A stretch of 64,000 nucleotides of DNA. It comes from Iamia sp. SCSIO 61187. GTDB taxonomy: Bacteria > Actinomycetota > Acidimicrobiia > Acidimicrobiales > Iamiaceae. The stretch is taken from positions 1,674,001 to 1,738,000 of the forward strand of contig NZ_CP050948.1 in the NCBI RefSeq assembly GCF_019443745.1, in the 5' to 3' direction. A program made the translations under genes and the position numbers. Each line of letters begins with the position of its first letter. Position 1 is the first letter of the stretch. Shown one piece after another: positions 35,675 to 44,143 of the stretch. The notes beneath the pieces are model-generated. The model saw only the letters and a list, made by a program, of their open reading frames with translations, searched no databases and was not told where the DNA came from.

Positions 35675-37521
35675 GGCGCCACCTCCCGGGCCGGCGCGTC
35701 GGCCTCGGCCGCGGCGCCGGGCGCCGGGGCACGGCCGGGTCCGCCGGCCGCGGTGGTGGCCTGGCGGGCCCGCAGCCCGGCGTAGCGGCTGCCGGGGTCG
35801 GCGGCCAGGGCGGCGCGGGGCCCGTGCTCGACGATGCGGCCGTCGTCGACGACGCACACCTCGTCGAGGTCGTCGAGGGTGGCCAGCCGGTGGGCGACGA
35901 CCACCAGGGTCCGCCCGTGGCGGAGCCGGCGGGTGGCGGCCGCGACCCGGGCCTCGGTCTCGGGGTCGAGCCGGCTGGTGGCCTCGTCCAGCACCACCAG
36001 GCCGGGATCGGCGAGCAGCACCCGGGCGAAGGCGAGCAGCTGGGCCTCGCCGCCCGACAGGCGCGCCGTCCCGTCCAGCTCGGTGTCCAGGCCGTCGGCG
36101 AGCCCGGCGCACCAGCGGTCGAGGCCCACGTCGGCCAGGGCGGCGCCCAGCTCCTCGTCGGTGGCCTCGACGGTGCCGAACAGCGTGAGGTTGTCCCGCA
36201 CCGACGCCCGCAGGACCTCGACCTCCTGGGTCACGACCGCGACCCGGCGCCGCAGCGAGCGCTCGTCGGCGGCGCGCAGGTCGACCCCGCCGACGCGGAC
36301 GGCGCCGGCGGTCGGGTCCCAGAAGCGGGCGAGGACCCGTCCCAGCGTCGTCTTGCCGCTGCCGGTCCGCCCGACGACGCCGAGGCTGGTCCCGGGCTCG
36401 AGGTGGACGTCGACGTCGCGCAGGGCCAGGTGGCCGGTGACGTCGACGTCGCCGGAGGCCGAGGTGGCGTACCGGAGCTCGACCCCGTCGAGGTCGACGG
36501 CCAGCGGGCCCGGCGGGAGCGGCTCGGAGCCGGACACCAGGGTGATCGGCGTGGCGAGGAGGCGGGCGGCGCGCCGGAGGCCGGCCACGGCCTTCTGGAA
36601 CTCGTTGAGCTGCTCGCCGATCCGCTCGAGGGGGGCCTGGACCATCTGCACGAACCGGAAGAGCACGAGCACGGCGCCGAGGGTCAGCCGGCCCTGCGAG
36701 GTGAGGTAGGCGGCCACCCCGAGGGTGACGGCCGTGCCGACGGCGAAGGTGATGCCGGTCGAGGCGTAGGCGCCCTCGGCCCGCAGCGAGGCCCGCCGGG
36801 CCGCCCGCCACCACCGGGCCGAGTGGCGGTGCATGCGGTCGACGGCCCAGCGACCGGCGCCGTTGGCCCGCAGGTCCTCCAGCCCGCCGAGGCGGTCCTC
36901 GAGGTCGCCGTAGAGCTGGGCCAGAACCTCCCGCTCGTGGTCGTGGTGGGGGACGGCGACGGCCCGCAGGCGGAGCAGGACGGCGACGGCGACGCCGACG
37001 GTCGCCAGCAGGACGAGACCGGCCCGCCACTCGACGACGAGCGCGGTGGCGGCGACGGCGACGAGCACGGCGGCGTTGCCCACCACCTGGAGGACGGCGG
37101 TGGAGGTGAACCGGGTGACGGCGTCGATGTCGCCGTCGACCCGCTCGATCACCTCCCCGGCCGAGTGGTCACCGTGCCAGGCCAGGTCGAGGGCGAGGGC
37201 GTGGCGGCACAGGTCGACCCGCAGCCGGTTGCCGATTCGCCAGGCCAGCCGGACCGCCAGCCAGGTGACGACCAGCTGCAGGACGTTGGCGACCAGGAGC
37301 ATGGCGCCGAAGAGGAGGGCGATCCGGGTCAGGGCGGCGGCGTCGGCTCCGTCGGCGGCCCGGTCGACGAACCGGCCCAGCTGGAGCTGGGCCACCACCG
37401 GCAGCCCGACCGCCACGACGAGGAGCACGGTGAGCCCGGCCAGCCCCCGCCGCTCGGGCCGCAGCTCCCCCAGCAGCAACCGCCCCCCGGACCGGGGTAC
37501 CTCAGCGCGATCACCCGTCAC
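35671..37521 (-). CDS. ABC exporter subunit with canonical catalytic site
   Basis: A 616-residue half-transporter. After a membrane domain with six predicted helices (LLLVVAVGLPVVAQLQLG onward) the NBD has Walker A GRTGSGKTT, signature LSGGEAQLLAFAR (replacing the usual QR), Walker B VLDEATSRLD with Glu513, and H-loop VAHR. It is the ATPase-competent half of the heterodimer. GTG at 37521 is preferred because TACCGT lies 6 nt upstream and the sequence before it is repeat DNA. The final ~30 residues are Ala/Pro-rich. Confidence 0.9.
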   Translation of the reverse strand: MTGDRAEVPRSGGRLLLGELRPERRGLAGLTVLLVVAVGLPVVAQLQLGRFVDRAADGADAAALTRIALLFGAMLLVANVLQLVVTWLAVRLAWRIGNRLRVDLCRHALALDLAWHGDHSAGEVIERVDGDIDAVTRFTSTAVLQVVGNAAVLVAVAATALVVEWRAGLVLLATVGVAVAVLLRLRAVAVPHHDHEREVLAQLYGDLEDRLGGLEDLRANGAGRWAVDRMHRHSARWWRAARRASLRAEGAYASTGITFAVGTAVTLGVAAYLTSQGRLTLGAVLVLFRFVQMVQAPLERIGEQLNEFQKAVAGLRRAARLLATPITLVSGSEPLPPGPLAVDLDGVELRYATSASGDVDVTGHLALRDVDVHLEPGTSLGVVGRTGSGKTTLGRVLARFWDPTAGAVRVGGVDLRAADERSLRRRVAVVTQEVEVLRASVRDNLTLFGTVEATDEELGAALADVGLDRWCAGLADGLDTELDGTARLSGGEAQLLAFARVLLADPGLVVLDEATSRLDPETEARVAAATRRLRHGRTLVVVAHRLATLDDLDEVCVVDDGRIVEHGPRAALAADPGSRYAGLRARQATTAAGGPGRAPAPGAAAEADAPAREVAP

Positions 37522-37575
37522 GCGAAGACGGTACGGCCGACGACACCACCCGCCCCAGCAGGTTTGTCGAGCACC

Positions 37576-37647
37576 GGGGTCAGATACCTTCCGACCCTGC
37601 GACGACGGCCGATCGTCGGACGAGGCGGTCGGAATGTGTCTGACCCC
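37576..37647. repeat. 72-bp palindromic element, copy 1 (inverted orientation)
   Basis: Begins GGGGTCAGATACCTTCCGAC and ends GTCGGAATGTGTCTGACCCC, so 21-bp arms with two mismatches can pair. The centre matches the reverse complement of copies 2 and 3 only in part, so this is a diverged copy. Confidence 0.8.
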
Positions 37648-37731
37648 CCGCCCAGCGCGCGACCAGGCCCGGCGGCGGCCCGGCGCGGCGTGTGGACGAG
37701 GGATCCCCGCAGGCCGTCGTCCGGGTGTCAG

Positions 37732-37803
37732 GGGGTCAGACTCACTCCGACCGTCGGGGAGATCGTTCGCCTCGCGTCGCAGGGTCGGAGAGAATCTGAC
37801 CCC
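37732..37803. repeat. 72-bp palindromic element, copy 2
   Basis: Begins GGGGTCAGACTCACTCCGAC and ends GTCGGAGAGAATCTGACCCC; the arms pair over 21 bp with two mismatches. Identical to copy 3 over all 72 bp. Confidence 0.88.
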
Positions 37804-37846
37804 GGCGCGTCGGCGACCGCCGGGCCGGGTTGGCTGCTCGGCACAG

Positions 37847-37918
37847 GGGGTCAGACTCACTCCGACCGTCGGGGAGATCGTTCGCCTCGCGTCGCAGGGT
37901 CGGAGAGAATCTGACCCC
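37847..37918. repeat. 72-bp palindromic element, copy 3
   Basis: Identical to copy 2 and in the same orientation, 115 bp further on. It ends 29 bp beyond the carboxylase stop codon, where it could serve as terminator. Confidence 0.88.
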
Positions 37919-37947
37919 GGCGATGGCGACCGCCGACCGGGTTGGCC

Positions 37948-39720
37948 CTACTCGATGACGAGGACCACGTCGCCGGCGGAGACGGCCTGGCCGGCCTCGA
38001 CGCGGATCTCGCCGACCGTGCCGTCCTTGTCGGCGGTGATGGCGTTCTCCATCTTCATGGCCTCCAGGAGGCACACGGTCTGGCCGGTGGTGACCTCGTC
38101 CCCGACGGCGACGGTGACCTTGACGATGGTGCCCTGCATGGGGACCACGACCGACCCCGACCCGGCGGCGACCGATGCGGCCGCGCCCTTGCGTCGGGGG
38201 CGGGGGGTGGCGGCGCCGCCGCCGGCGACGGCGACCGGGGCGGCGGCCGAGGCCGGGACCCACATGGCGACCGAGAAGCGCTTGCCGTTGACCTCGACGT
38301 CGACGTCGCGCCGCACCTTCTCCTCGGGCTCCTCGCCGTCGACGCTCGGGCCGGGGGCGGGGCCGCCACCGACGCCGGTGAGGTCGAGGACCTCCTCGAC
38401 CCACTTGGTCGAGTGCTCGGCGTCGTGGAAGTCGGGGTGGGCGAGGATGGCCAGGTCGGCCGGCAGCGTGGTGCGGATGCCCTCGATGCGGAACTCGCGG
38501 ATGGCCCGCTCCATGCGGGCGATGGCGGTCTCGCGGTCGGAGCCCCAGACGATCAGCTTGCCGACGAGGTTGTCGTAGAACTGGCTGACCTCGTCGCCGG
38601 CGGTGTAGCCGCCGTCCCAGCGGATGCCGAAGCCCTGGGGGACGAACAGCTCGGTGATCCGGCCGGGGGAGGGGAGGAACTTGCCCTCGGCGGGGTCCTC
38701 GGCGTTGACCCGCACCTCGATGGAGTGGCCCCGCAGCTCGATGTCGTCCTGGCTGAAGCTGAGCCGCTCGCCCGAGGCGACCCGGATCTGCTCGCGCACG
38801 AGGTCGAGACCCGAGACCAGCTCGGTGACGGGGTGCTCGACCTGGAGGCGGGTGTTCATCTCCAGGAACCAGAACTCGCCGTCCTGGTAGAGGAACTCGA
38901 CGGTGCCGGCGTTGTAGTAGCCGCACGCCTTGGCGACCTTCACCGCGGCCTCGCCCATGGCCTGGCGGGTCTCGGCCGGGAACTTGGGGGCCGGGGATTC
39001 CTCGATGAGCTTCTGGTGGCGGCGCTGGGCCGAGCAGTCGCGCTCGGCGATCCAGACCACGTCGCCGAAGGTGTCACCGATGATCTGCATCTCGATGTGG
39101 CGGGGCTTGGTCAGGTAGCGCTCGACGTAGCACTCGTCGCGGCCGAAGCCCTTGAGGGCCTCGGACTGGGCCGACTCCAGGGCGGCGTGAGCCTCGTCCT
39201 TGCTGTTGACGACGCGCATGCCGCGCCCGCCGCCGCCGTAGGCGGCCTTGATGGCGACCGGCCAGCCGAACTCCTCGCCGAAGGCGACGACCTCGTCGCC
39301 GGACGACAGGAACTCGGTGGTGCCGGGGACGCCCGGCACGCCGGCCGACTGGGCGGCGATGCGGCTGGACACCTTGTCGCCCATGACCTCGATGGCCTCG
39401 GGCGGCGGGCCGATGAAGGCGACGCCGCGCTCGGTGATGGCCCGGGCGAAGTCGGTGTTCTCGGAGAAGAAGCCGTAGCCGGGGTGGACGCCGTCGGCCC
39501 CGGACTGCTCGATGACCTCGAGGATCTTCTCGGTGTTCAGGTAGCTGTCAGCCGCCGTCTCGCCGCCCAGGGCGTAGGCCTCGTCGGCGATGCGGACGTG
39601 CAGGGCCTCGCGGTCGAGCTCCGAGTACACGGCGACCGTCTGGATGCCCAGCTCCTGGCAGGCACGGATGACCCGGACGGCGATCTCGCCCCGGTTGGCG
39701 ATGAGGATCTTCGACAGCAC
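37948..39720 (-). CDS. accA3: acetyl-/propionyl-CoA carboxylase alpha chain (biotin carboxylase + BCCP)
   Basis: A 590-residue biotin-dependent carboxylase alpha subunit. The biotin carboxylase part starts ILIANRGEIAVRVIRACQELG. It has the Gly-rich ATP loop AAYGGGGRGMRVV, the catalytic ERDCSAQRRHQKLIEESPAP region and EMNTRLQVEHPVTE. A linker joins the C-terminal biotinyl domain, with Lys556 in EAMKMENA as biotinylation site. Such A3-type subunits supply malonyl- or methylmalonyl-CoA for lipid synthesis with separate beta chains, none of which is in the window. The start is GTG 39720. The biotin ligase gene is divergent. Confidence 0.95.
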   Translation of the reverse strand: MLSKILIANRGEIAVRVIRACQELGIQTVAVYSELDREALHVRIADEAYALGGETAADSYLNTEKILEVIEQSGADGVHPGYGFFSENTDFARAITERGVAFIGPPPEAIEVMGDKVSSRIAAQSAGVPGVPGTTEFLSSGDEVVAFGEEFGWPVAIKAAYGGGGRGMRVVNSKDEAHAALESAQSEALKGFGRDECYVERYLTKPRHIEMQIIGDTFGDVVWIAERDCSAQRRHQKLIEESPAPKFPAETRQAMGEAAVKVAKACGYYNAGTVEFLYQDGEFWFLEMNTRLQVEHPVTELVSGLDLVREQIRVASGERLSFSQDDIELRGHSIEVRVNAEDPAEGKFLPSPGRITELFVPQGFGIRWDGGYTAGDEVSQFYDNLVGKLIVWGSDRETAIARMERAIREFRIEGIRTTLPADLAILAHPDFHDAEHSTKWVEEVLDLTGVGGGPAPGPSVDGEEPEEKVRRDVDVEVNGKRFSVAMWVPASAAAPVAVAGGGAATPRPRRKGAAASVAAGSGSVVVPMQGTIVKVTVAVGDEVTTGQTVCLLEAMKMENAITADKDGTVGEIRVEAGQAVSAGDVVLVIE

Positions 39721-39857
39721 GGGTGCATTGCTATCCGCTGGGAGCAGGCCGAGGCCAGCACGCACGTGAGCCGAGCCGCCAGGCCAGGGGGACCAGCGCA
39801 TGGCCACCGAGCTTCCAGGCGAGGCGACCAGACGGCGCGACGTGCCACTGTGACGGC

Positions 39858-40682
39858 GTGACGACGTTCGCTGTCCCGACCGTGCGCGAGGCGGTGGCGG
39901 GCACCCGCTTCACCGACGTCCGGTGGGTGGCGGAGACGGGGTCGACCAACGCCGACCTGCTGGCCCTGGCGGCCGATGGCGGGGGAGAGGGCGTCGTCCT
40001 CGGCGCCGACCACCAGACCGCCGGTCGGGGGCGTCGGGGGCGCACGTGGGAGGCGCCCCCCGACGCCGCCGTGCTCGTCTCGGTGCTGCTGCGCCCGCCG
40101 GCCCCCGCCGTCGACCTGGTCACGCCGGCGGTCGCGGTCGCGGCGGCGGCGGCGGTCGAGGCGGTCGTGGGCGTGGCCCCGGGCGTGAAGTGGCCGAACG
40201 ACCTCGTCGTCGGGGGTCGCAAGCTGGCTGGGGTGCTGGCCGAGGCGTCCTGGCCGCCGGGCGCCGACATCGCCTCGGGGTGGGCGGCCTCCGGCGAGGG
40301 CACCCGGGTGCCGGTCGTCGTCGGCATGGGGCTCAACGTGCTCTCGTCGGGACGGGCTCCCGAGCTCGACGGCGTGGCGATCGCCTGCGACGAGCTGGGC
40401 GGCCGTCCGACCACCCGCGAGGACCTGGTGGCGGCCTGGCTCGTCGCGCTCGACCGGTGGTACGGCCGGGCCGTCGACCCCGCCGGCCGGGACGAGCTGT
40501 GGGCTGAGTGGCGGCGCCGCTCGGCCACCCTGGGCCAGCGGGTCCGGGTCGACCTGGGCGTCGACGACCTCGAGGGCGAGGCGGTCGACATCACCCCCGG
40601 CGGCCAGCTCGTGGTCCGCACCCTCGAGGGCGACCTGCGCACCCTCGCCGTCGGCGACGTGACCCACCTCCGCCCGGCCTGA
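39858..40682 (+). CDS. birA: biotin-[acetyl-CoA-carboxylase] ligase, monofunctional
   Basis: A 274-residue enzyme that activates biotin and attaches it to the BCCP lysine. Visible motifs are GSTNADLL, the biotinyl-AMP loop GRGRRGRTW, KWPNDLVVGGRKLAGVLAE, VGMGLNV and a C-terminal SH3-like cap (GQRVRVDLGVDDLEGEAVDI). There is no N-terminal helix-turn-helix, so it is not a repressor. GTG at 39858 lies 6 nt after a CACTGT box. Its position divergent from its own substrate gene is functionally neat. Confidence 0.93.
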   Translation: MTTFAVPTVREAVAGTRFTDVRWVAETGSTNADLLALAADGGGEGVVLGADHQTAGRGRRGRTWEAPPDAAVLVSVLLRPPAPAVDLVTPAVAVAAAAAVEAVVGVAPGVKWPNDLVVGGRKLAGVLAEASWPPGADIASGWAASGEGTRVPVVVGMGLNVLSSGRAPELDGVAIACDELGGRPTTREDLVAAWLVALDRWYGRAVDPAGRDELWAEWRRRSATLGQRVRVDLGVDDLEGEAVDITPGGQLVVRTLEGDLRTLAVGDVTHLRPA

Positions 40683-40717
40683 CGTCACGTGGCTCGGGGT
40701 CCGACCCCAAGCCTCGG

Positions 40718-41851
40718 TCAGGGGTCGAGGGTGCGGGCCTGGAGGGCGGCGAAGGCCTGGGCGGCGGAGGTCGTGACCGGGCCGGGGGCGACGGGGAGGG
40801 GGGCGCCGTCGACGGTGGCGATGGGCTGGACGTCGCGGGTCGAGCTGGTGAGGAAGGCCTCATCGGCCGCAGCGAGGTCGGCGAGGGTGAGGTCCTCGGT
40901 CTCGGTGGCGTCGCACACCTCGAGCACCAGCTCACGGGTGATCCCGGCGAGGCAGCCGGTGCCCAGGCCGGGCGTGAGCAGCCGGCCGTCGCGGACGACG
41001 AACACGTTGGACCCGGTGCCCTCGCTCAGCCGGCCGTGGACGTCGGCGAAGATCGCCTCGCTGGCCCCGGCGGCGTGGGCCCGGGCCAGGGCCACCACGT
41101 TCTCGGCGTAGGACGTCGACTTCACCCCGGCCAGGCCGCCGGTGGGGTTGCGGGTGAACGGGACCGACGCCACGGCGGTGGTCGGGGGCCACTCGGTCAC
41201 CGGGCCGGTGACGAGGAGCACCGTGGCCCCCTCGACGCCTCGCTCGCTGCCGGCCGGCCCGGGACCGCCGGTCACGGTCAGCCGCAGCCGTCCGACCGCC
41301 GCCCCGGCGCCGCGCGCCGCGGCCACCACCGCACCGCACGCCCCCCGCAGCTCGGCATCGGACAGGCCGGGGTCGAGGTCGAGGGCGGCGGCCGACCGGC
41401 GCAGCCGGCGGAGGTGCCGGGTCAGGGCGAAGGGGGTGCCGTCGACGACCTTCATGGTCTCGAAGATCCCGTCCCCGACCGTCAGCCCGTGGTCGGTGAC
41501 CGGCAGGCGGGCCTCGGCGGTGGGCCCGACGACGCCGTCGAGCCAGCACCACGACGTCGCCACCGCGGATCGGCCGCTGCTCGCGCTCGTGCTGTCGCTT
41601 CGCCGGCTCGTGCTGTCGGTTCGCTCGCTGCGCTCGCTCGTGCTGTCGGTTCGCTCGCTGCGCTCGCTCGTGCTGTCGGTTCGCTCGCTGCGCTCGCTCG
41701 TGCTGTCGGTTCGCTCGCTGCGCTCGCTCGTGCTGTCGGTTCGCTCGCTGCGCTCGCTCGTGCTGTCGGTTCGCTCGCTGCGCTCGCTCGTGCTGTCGGT
41801 TCGCTCGCTGCGCTCGCTCACGCTGTCGGTTCGCTCGCTGCGCTCGCTCAC
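40718..41851 (-). CDS. pabC: 4-amino-4-deoxychorismate lyase (PabC-like) with N-terminal Ser-Glu-Arg repeat extension
   Basis: A fold-type IV PLP enzyme completing p-aminobenzoate synthesis. The core (LDGVVGPTAEARLPVTDHGLTVGDGIFETMKV ... TSYAENVVALARAHAAGASEAIFADVHGRLSEGTGSNVFVV) has the PLP Lys in GVKSTSY and normal length, about 281 residues from GTG 41563. The frame stays open upstream through eight decapeptides xSERSERTDS to GTG 41851, which overlaps the pabB stop (GTGA). I annotate the coupled start. The inner GTG at 41563 is a real alternative and would leave the repeats untranslated. Confidence 0.75.
   Translation of the reverse strand: MSERSERTDSVSERSERTDSTSERSERTDSTSERSERTDSTSERSERTDSTSERSERTDSTSERSERTDSTSERSERTDSTSRRSDSTSASSGRSAVATSWCWLDGVVGPTAEARLPVTDHGLTVGDGIFETMKVVDGTPFALTRHLRRLRRSAAALDLDPGLSDAELRGACGAVVAAARGAGAAVGRLRLTVTGGPGPAGSERGVEGATVLLVTGPVTEWPPTTAVASVPFTRNPTGGLAGVKSTSYAENVVALARAHAAGASEAIFADVHGRLSEGTGSNVFVVRDGRLLTPGLGTGCLAGITRELVLEVCDATETEDLTLADLAAADEAFLTSSTRDVQPIATVDGAPLPVAPGPVTTSAAQAFAALQARTLDP
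41611..41850. repeat. eight-unit 30-bp tandem array A (SERSERTDS-coding)
   Basis: Units of TGCTGTCGGTTCGCTCGCTG followed by CGCTCGCTCG, eight full copies with no change except at the right-most two, plus a degenerate partial unit at 41581-41610. On the minus strand each unit encodes TSERSERTDS in the pabC frame. It shares GGTTCGCTCGCTGCGCTCGC with array B at 59491. Confidence 0.93.
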
Positions 41852-42885
41852 GGGCCGAGCCTGGCACGCGGGGCGGCGCTGGCCAGTCCCACGAGGCGCG
41901 CCGCCTTGAGCTCGGTCTCGGCCCACTCGCCGTCGGGGTCGGAGTCCCACGTGATCCCCCCGCCGGTGCCGAAGTGGATCCCGCCGTCGGCGAACCAGAA
42001 CGTGCGGATGGCGACGTTGAGCGCCCCCCGCTGCCCGCCGCCGGCCACCCAGCCCACCGCCCCGCAGTAGGGGCCGCGGGGCACCGGCTCGAGGGCGTCG
42101 ATCACGCCGAGGGCGGCGATCTTGGGCGCGCCGGTGACCGACCCGGGCGGGAACGTGGCCGCCACCGCCTCGGCCCACCCCACCCCCGGTCGCAGCCGGC
42201 CCTCCACGGTCGACACCAGGTGCACGAGGCCCGGGTGGTGCTCGACGGCGCACAGGGCGGGCACGGTGACCGACCCCCACTCCGAGACCCGCCCCAGGTC
42301 GTTGCGGACCAGGTCGACGATCATCACGTTCTCGGCCCGGTCCTTGGCGAGGAAGGCGTCCTCGGCGGCAGCGGTGCCCTTGATCGGCGACGACCACACC
42401 CGGTCGCCGTCGCGCTCGAGGAACCGCTCCGGGCTGGCCGAGGCCACGTGGACGCCGAGCGCCGGGAGCCGCACCACGGCGCTGAACGGCGCCGGGTTGC
42501 CCACGGCGAGGGCGGCGCCGAGGGCGGCCACGTCGGCGTCGGGCGGCAGGGGGGCCGACAGCCGTCGGGTCAGGTTCACCTGGTACACGTCGCCGGCGGC
42601 GATGGCCTCCCGGATGACGCCCACGCCGCGCCGGTAGGCGGGCCCGTCGAGCGACGACGTCCACGCCTCCGGGCCCCCCGCGACGCCGGGCCACGGCCGT
42701 CCCGGCCACAGGCGGGCGGGGCGGGAGCGGGCGAAGCGGGCGCACACCGGCTCGGTGTCGGTGGCCAGCACGACCGCCCACGTCCCCCGCCGGGGGGCGT
42801 CGAGGGCGGCCAGGTCGGAGGTGACCTCGACCAGGTCGAACAGCACCCGGTCGCCGACCACGGCGAGGGGAGCGACCGCGGCCAT
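41848..42885 (-). CDS. pabB: aminodeoxychorismate synthase component I
   Basis: A 345-residue chorismate-utilising enzyme that aminates chorismate for folate synthesis. It has the family blocks GDVYQVNLTRRL, ASASPERFLERDG, SSPIKGTA, KDRAENVMIVDLVRNDLGRV, TFPPGSVTGAPK and GPYCGAVGWV. The PIKGT motif with Lys is typical of PabB rather than TrpE. The N-terminal domain is short compared with E. coli PabB. No glutaminase (pabA) is adjacent. It is translationally coupled to pabC. TACTGT lies 6 nt before its ATG. Confidence 0.92.
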   Translation of the reverse strand: MAAVAPLAVVGDRVLFDLVEVTSDLAALDAPRRGTWAVVLATDTEPVCARFARSRPARLWPGRPWPGVAGGPEAWTSSLDGPAYRRGVGVIREAIAAGDVYQVNLTRRLSAPLPPDADVAALGAALAVGNPAPFSAVVRLPALGVHVASASPERFLERDGDRVWSSPIKGTAAAEDAFLAKDRAENVMIVDLVRNDLGRVSEWGSVTVPALCAVEHHPGLVHLVSTVEGRLRPGVGWAEAVAATFPPGSVTGAPKIAALGVIDALEPVPRGPYCGAVGWVAGGGQRGALNVAIRTFWFADGGIHFGTGGGITWDSDPDGEWAETELKAARLVGLASAAPRARLGP

Positions 42886-42907
42886 GCGTCGACAGTAGGT
42901 TTCCCCC
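42886..42907. promoter_or_regulatory. 22-bp bidirectional leaderless promoter between pabB and the acyl-CoA dehydrogenase
   Basis: Minus-strand TACTGT (complement of 42892-42897) is 6 nt from the pabB ATG. Plus-strand TAGGTT (42896-42901) is 6 nt from the acyl-CoA dehydrogenase GTG. The two -10 boxes share two bases, so both promoters cannot be occupied at once. Confidence 0.55.
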
Positions 42908-44077
42908 GTGCACATCGAGTTCACCGACGAGCAGGAGCAGCTCCGCAAGGTCGTGCGGGACTTCGCCGAGCGGGCCATCGCCCCCCACGCCGAGGCGTGG
43001 GACCGGGACCACACCTTCCCGGTCGACGTCGTGCGGGAGATGGGCGAGATGGGCCTCTTCGGCATCCCGTTCCCCGAGGAGTACGGGGGCGGCGGCGCCG
43101 ACCTCACCACGTTGTGCATCGCCATCGAGGAGCTGGGCCGGGTCGACCAGTCGGTGGCCATCACCCTCGAGGCCGGCGTCGGCCTGGGCGCCAACCCGAT
43201 CTACCGGTTCGGCACCGAGGAGCAGAAGCAGCGCTGGCTGCCCGACCTGTGCGCCGGGCGGGCCCTCGGCGGCTTCGGGCTCACCGAGCCGGAGGCGGGC
43301 AGCGACGCCGGCGGCACCCGCACCCGGGCCGTCCTCGACGAGGCGACGGGCGAGTGGGTGATCAACGGCGAGAAGGCGTTCATCACCAACTCGGGCACGC
43401 CGATCACGTCGATCACCACGGTCACGGCCCGCACCGACCCGCCGGGGAGCACCGGAAAGCCCGAGATCAGCGCCATCGTCGTCCCCGCCGGCACCCCCGG
43501 GCTGACCGTCGCCCCGCCCTACCGGAAGATGGGCTGGCACGCCTCCGACACCCACGGCCTGGCCTTCCAGGACCTCCGCGTCCCCGAGGACCACCTGCTG
43601 GGCGAGCGGGGCCGGGGCTTCGCCAACTTCCTGTCGATCCTCGACGAGGGCCGCATCGCCATCGCCGCCCTGGCCGTCGGCGTCATCCAGGGCTGCCTCG
43701 ACGAGTCGGTCGCCTACGCCCAGGAGCGCCAGGCCTTCGGCCGGCCCATCGGCTCCTACCAGGCCACCGCCTTCCGCTGCGCCGACCTGGCGGTGATGGC
43801 CGAGACGGCCCGGCTGCTGACCTACCAGGCCGCCTGGCTCCACGACACCGGCCGCCCCTACGGCCAGGCCGCGGCGATGGCCAAGCTCCACGCCACCGAG
43901 GCCGCCGTCACCGCCACCCGCCACGCCACCCAGGTCTTCGGTGGCTACGGGTTCATGGACGAGACGCTGGTCAGCCGGCACTACCGGGACAGCAAGATCC
44001 TGGAGATCGGCGAGGGCACCAGCGAGGTCCAGCGCCTGGTCATCAGCCGCGGCCTCGGCCTGCCCGTCGAGCGCTGA
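42908..44077 (+). CDS. acyl-CoA dehydrogenase
   Basis: A 389-residue flavoenzyme for alpha,beta-oxidation of acyl-CoA. Markers are LCIAIEELGRVDQSVAITL, the FAD/substrate block GGFGLTEPEAGSDAGGTRT, WVINGEKAFITNSG, ILDEGRIAIAALAVGVIQGCLDES, QAFGRPIGSYQATAF and ATQVFGGYGFMDE. The catalytic base position precedes the C-terminal RHYRDSKILEIGEGTSEVQRLVISRGLGL with Glu in EGTSE. This is the short/medium-chain-type family. The exact chain length cannot be deduced. GTG start, leaderless-type promoter. Confidence 0.95.
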   Translation: MHIEFTDEQEQLRKVVRDFAERAIAPHAEAWDRDHTFPVDVVREMGEMGLFGIPFPEEYGGGGADLTTLCIAIEELGRVDQSVAITLEAGVGLGANPIYRFGTEEQKQRWLPDLCAGRALGGFGLTEPEAGSDAGGTRTRAVLDEATGEWVINGEKAFITNSGTPITSITTVTARTDPPGSTGKPEISAIVVPAGTPGLTVAPPYRKMGWHASDTHGLAFQDLRVPEDHLLGERGRGFANFLSILDEGRIAIAALAVGVIQGCLDESVAYAQERQAFGRPIGSYQATAFRCADLAVMAETARLLTYQAAWLHDTGRPYGQAAAMAKLHATEAAVTATRHATQVFGGYGFMDETLVSRHYRDSKILEIGEGTSEVQRLVISRGLGLPVER

Positions 44078-44131
44078 CCGCAGGGCGGCGTCGGCCGGCG
44101 CCGGTGACACCGGGACCCCGGGGACGGGCGG

Positions 44132-44137
44132 TAGGTT
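44132..44137 (+). promoter_or_regulatory. -10 box TAGGTT of the first LCP gene
   Basis: TAGGTT, 6 nt before the GTG at 44144, no ribosome-binding site; leaderless-type start. Confidence 0.45.
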
Positions 44138-44143
44138 CGAGCG

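Larger units (their letters stand above)
37522..37947. other. gene-free region filled by three 72-bp palindromic elements
   Basis: Roughly 425 bp between the divergently placed ABC operon start and the 3' end of the carboxylase gene. About half is the three elements listed separately. The second and third form a 115-bp tandem duplication with partly shared flanks. No coding logic was found. Confidence 0.7.

Noticed and set aside
40718-41563. Branched-chain amino acid aminotransferase instead of PabC
   Set aside because: Both share the fold; direct coupling to pabB and the short length favour aminodeoxychorismate lyase.
41611-41850. CRISPR array
   Set aside because: The repeats are contiguous with no spacers, and the unit is in frame with the flanking gene. 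The same applies to 59491-59730 and 29025-29198.
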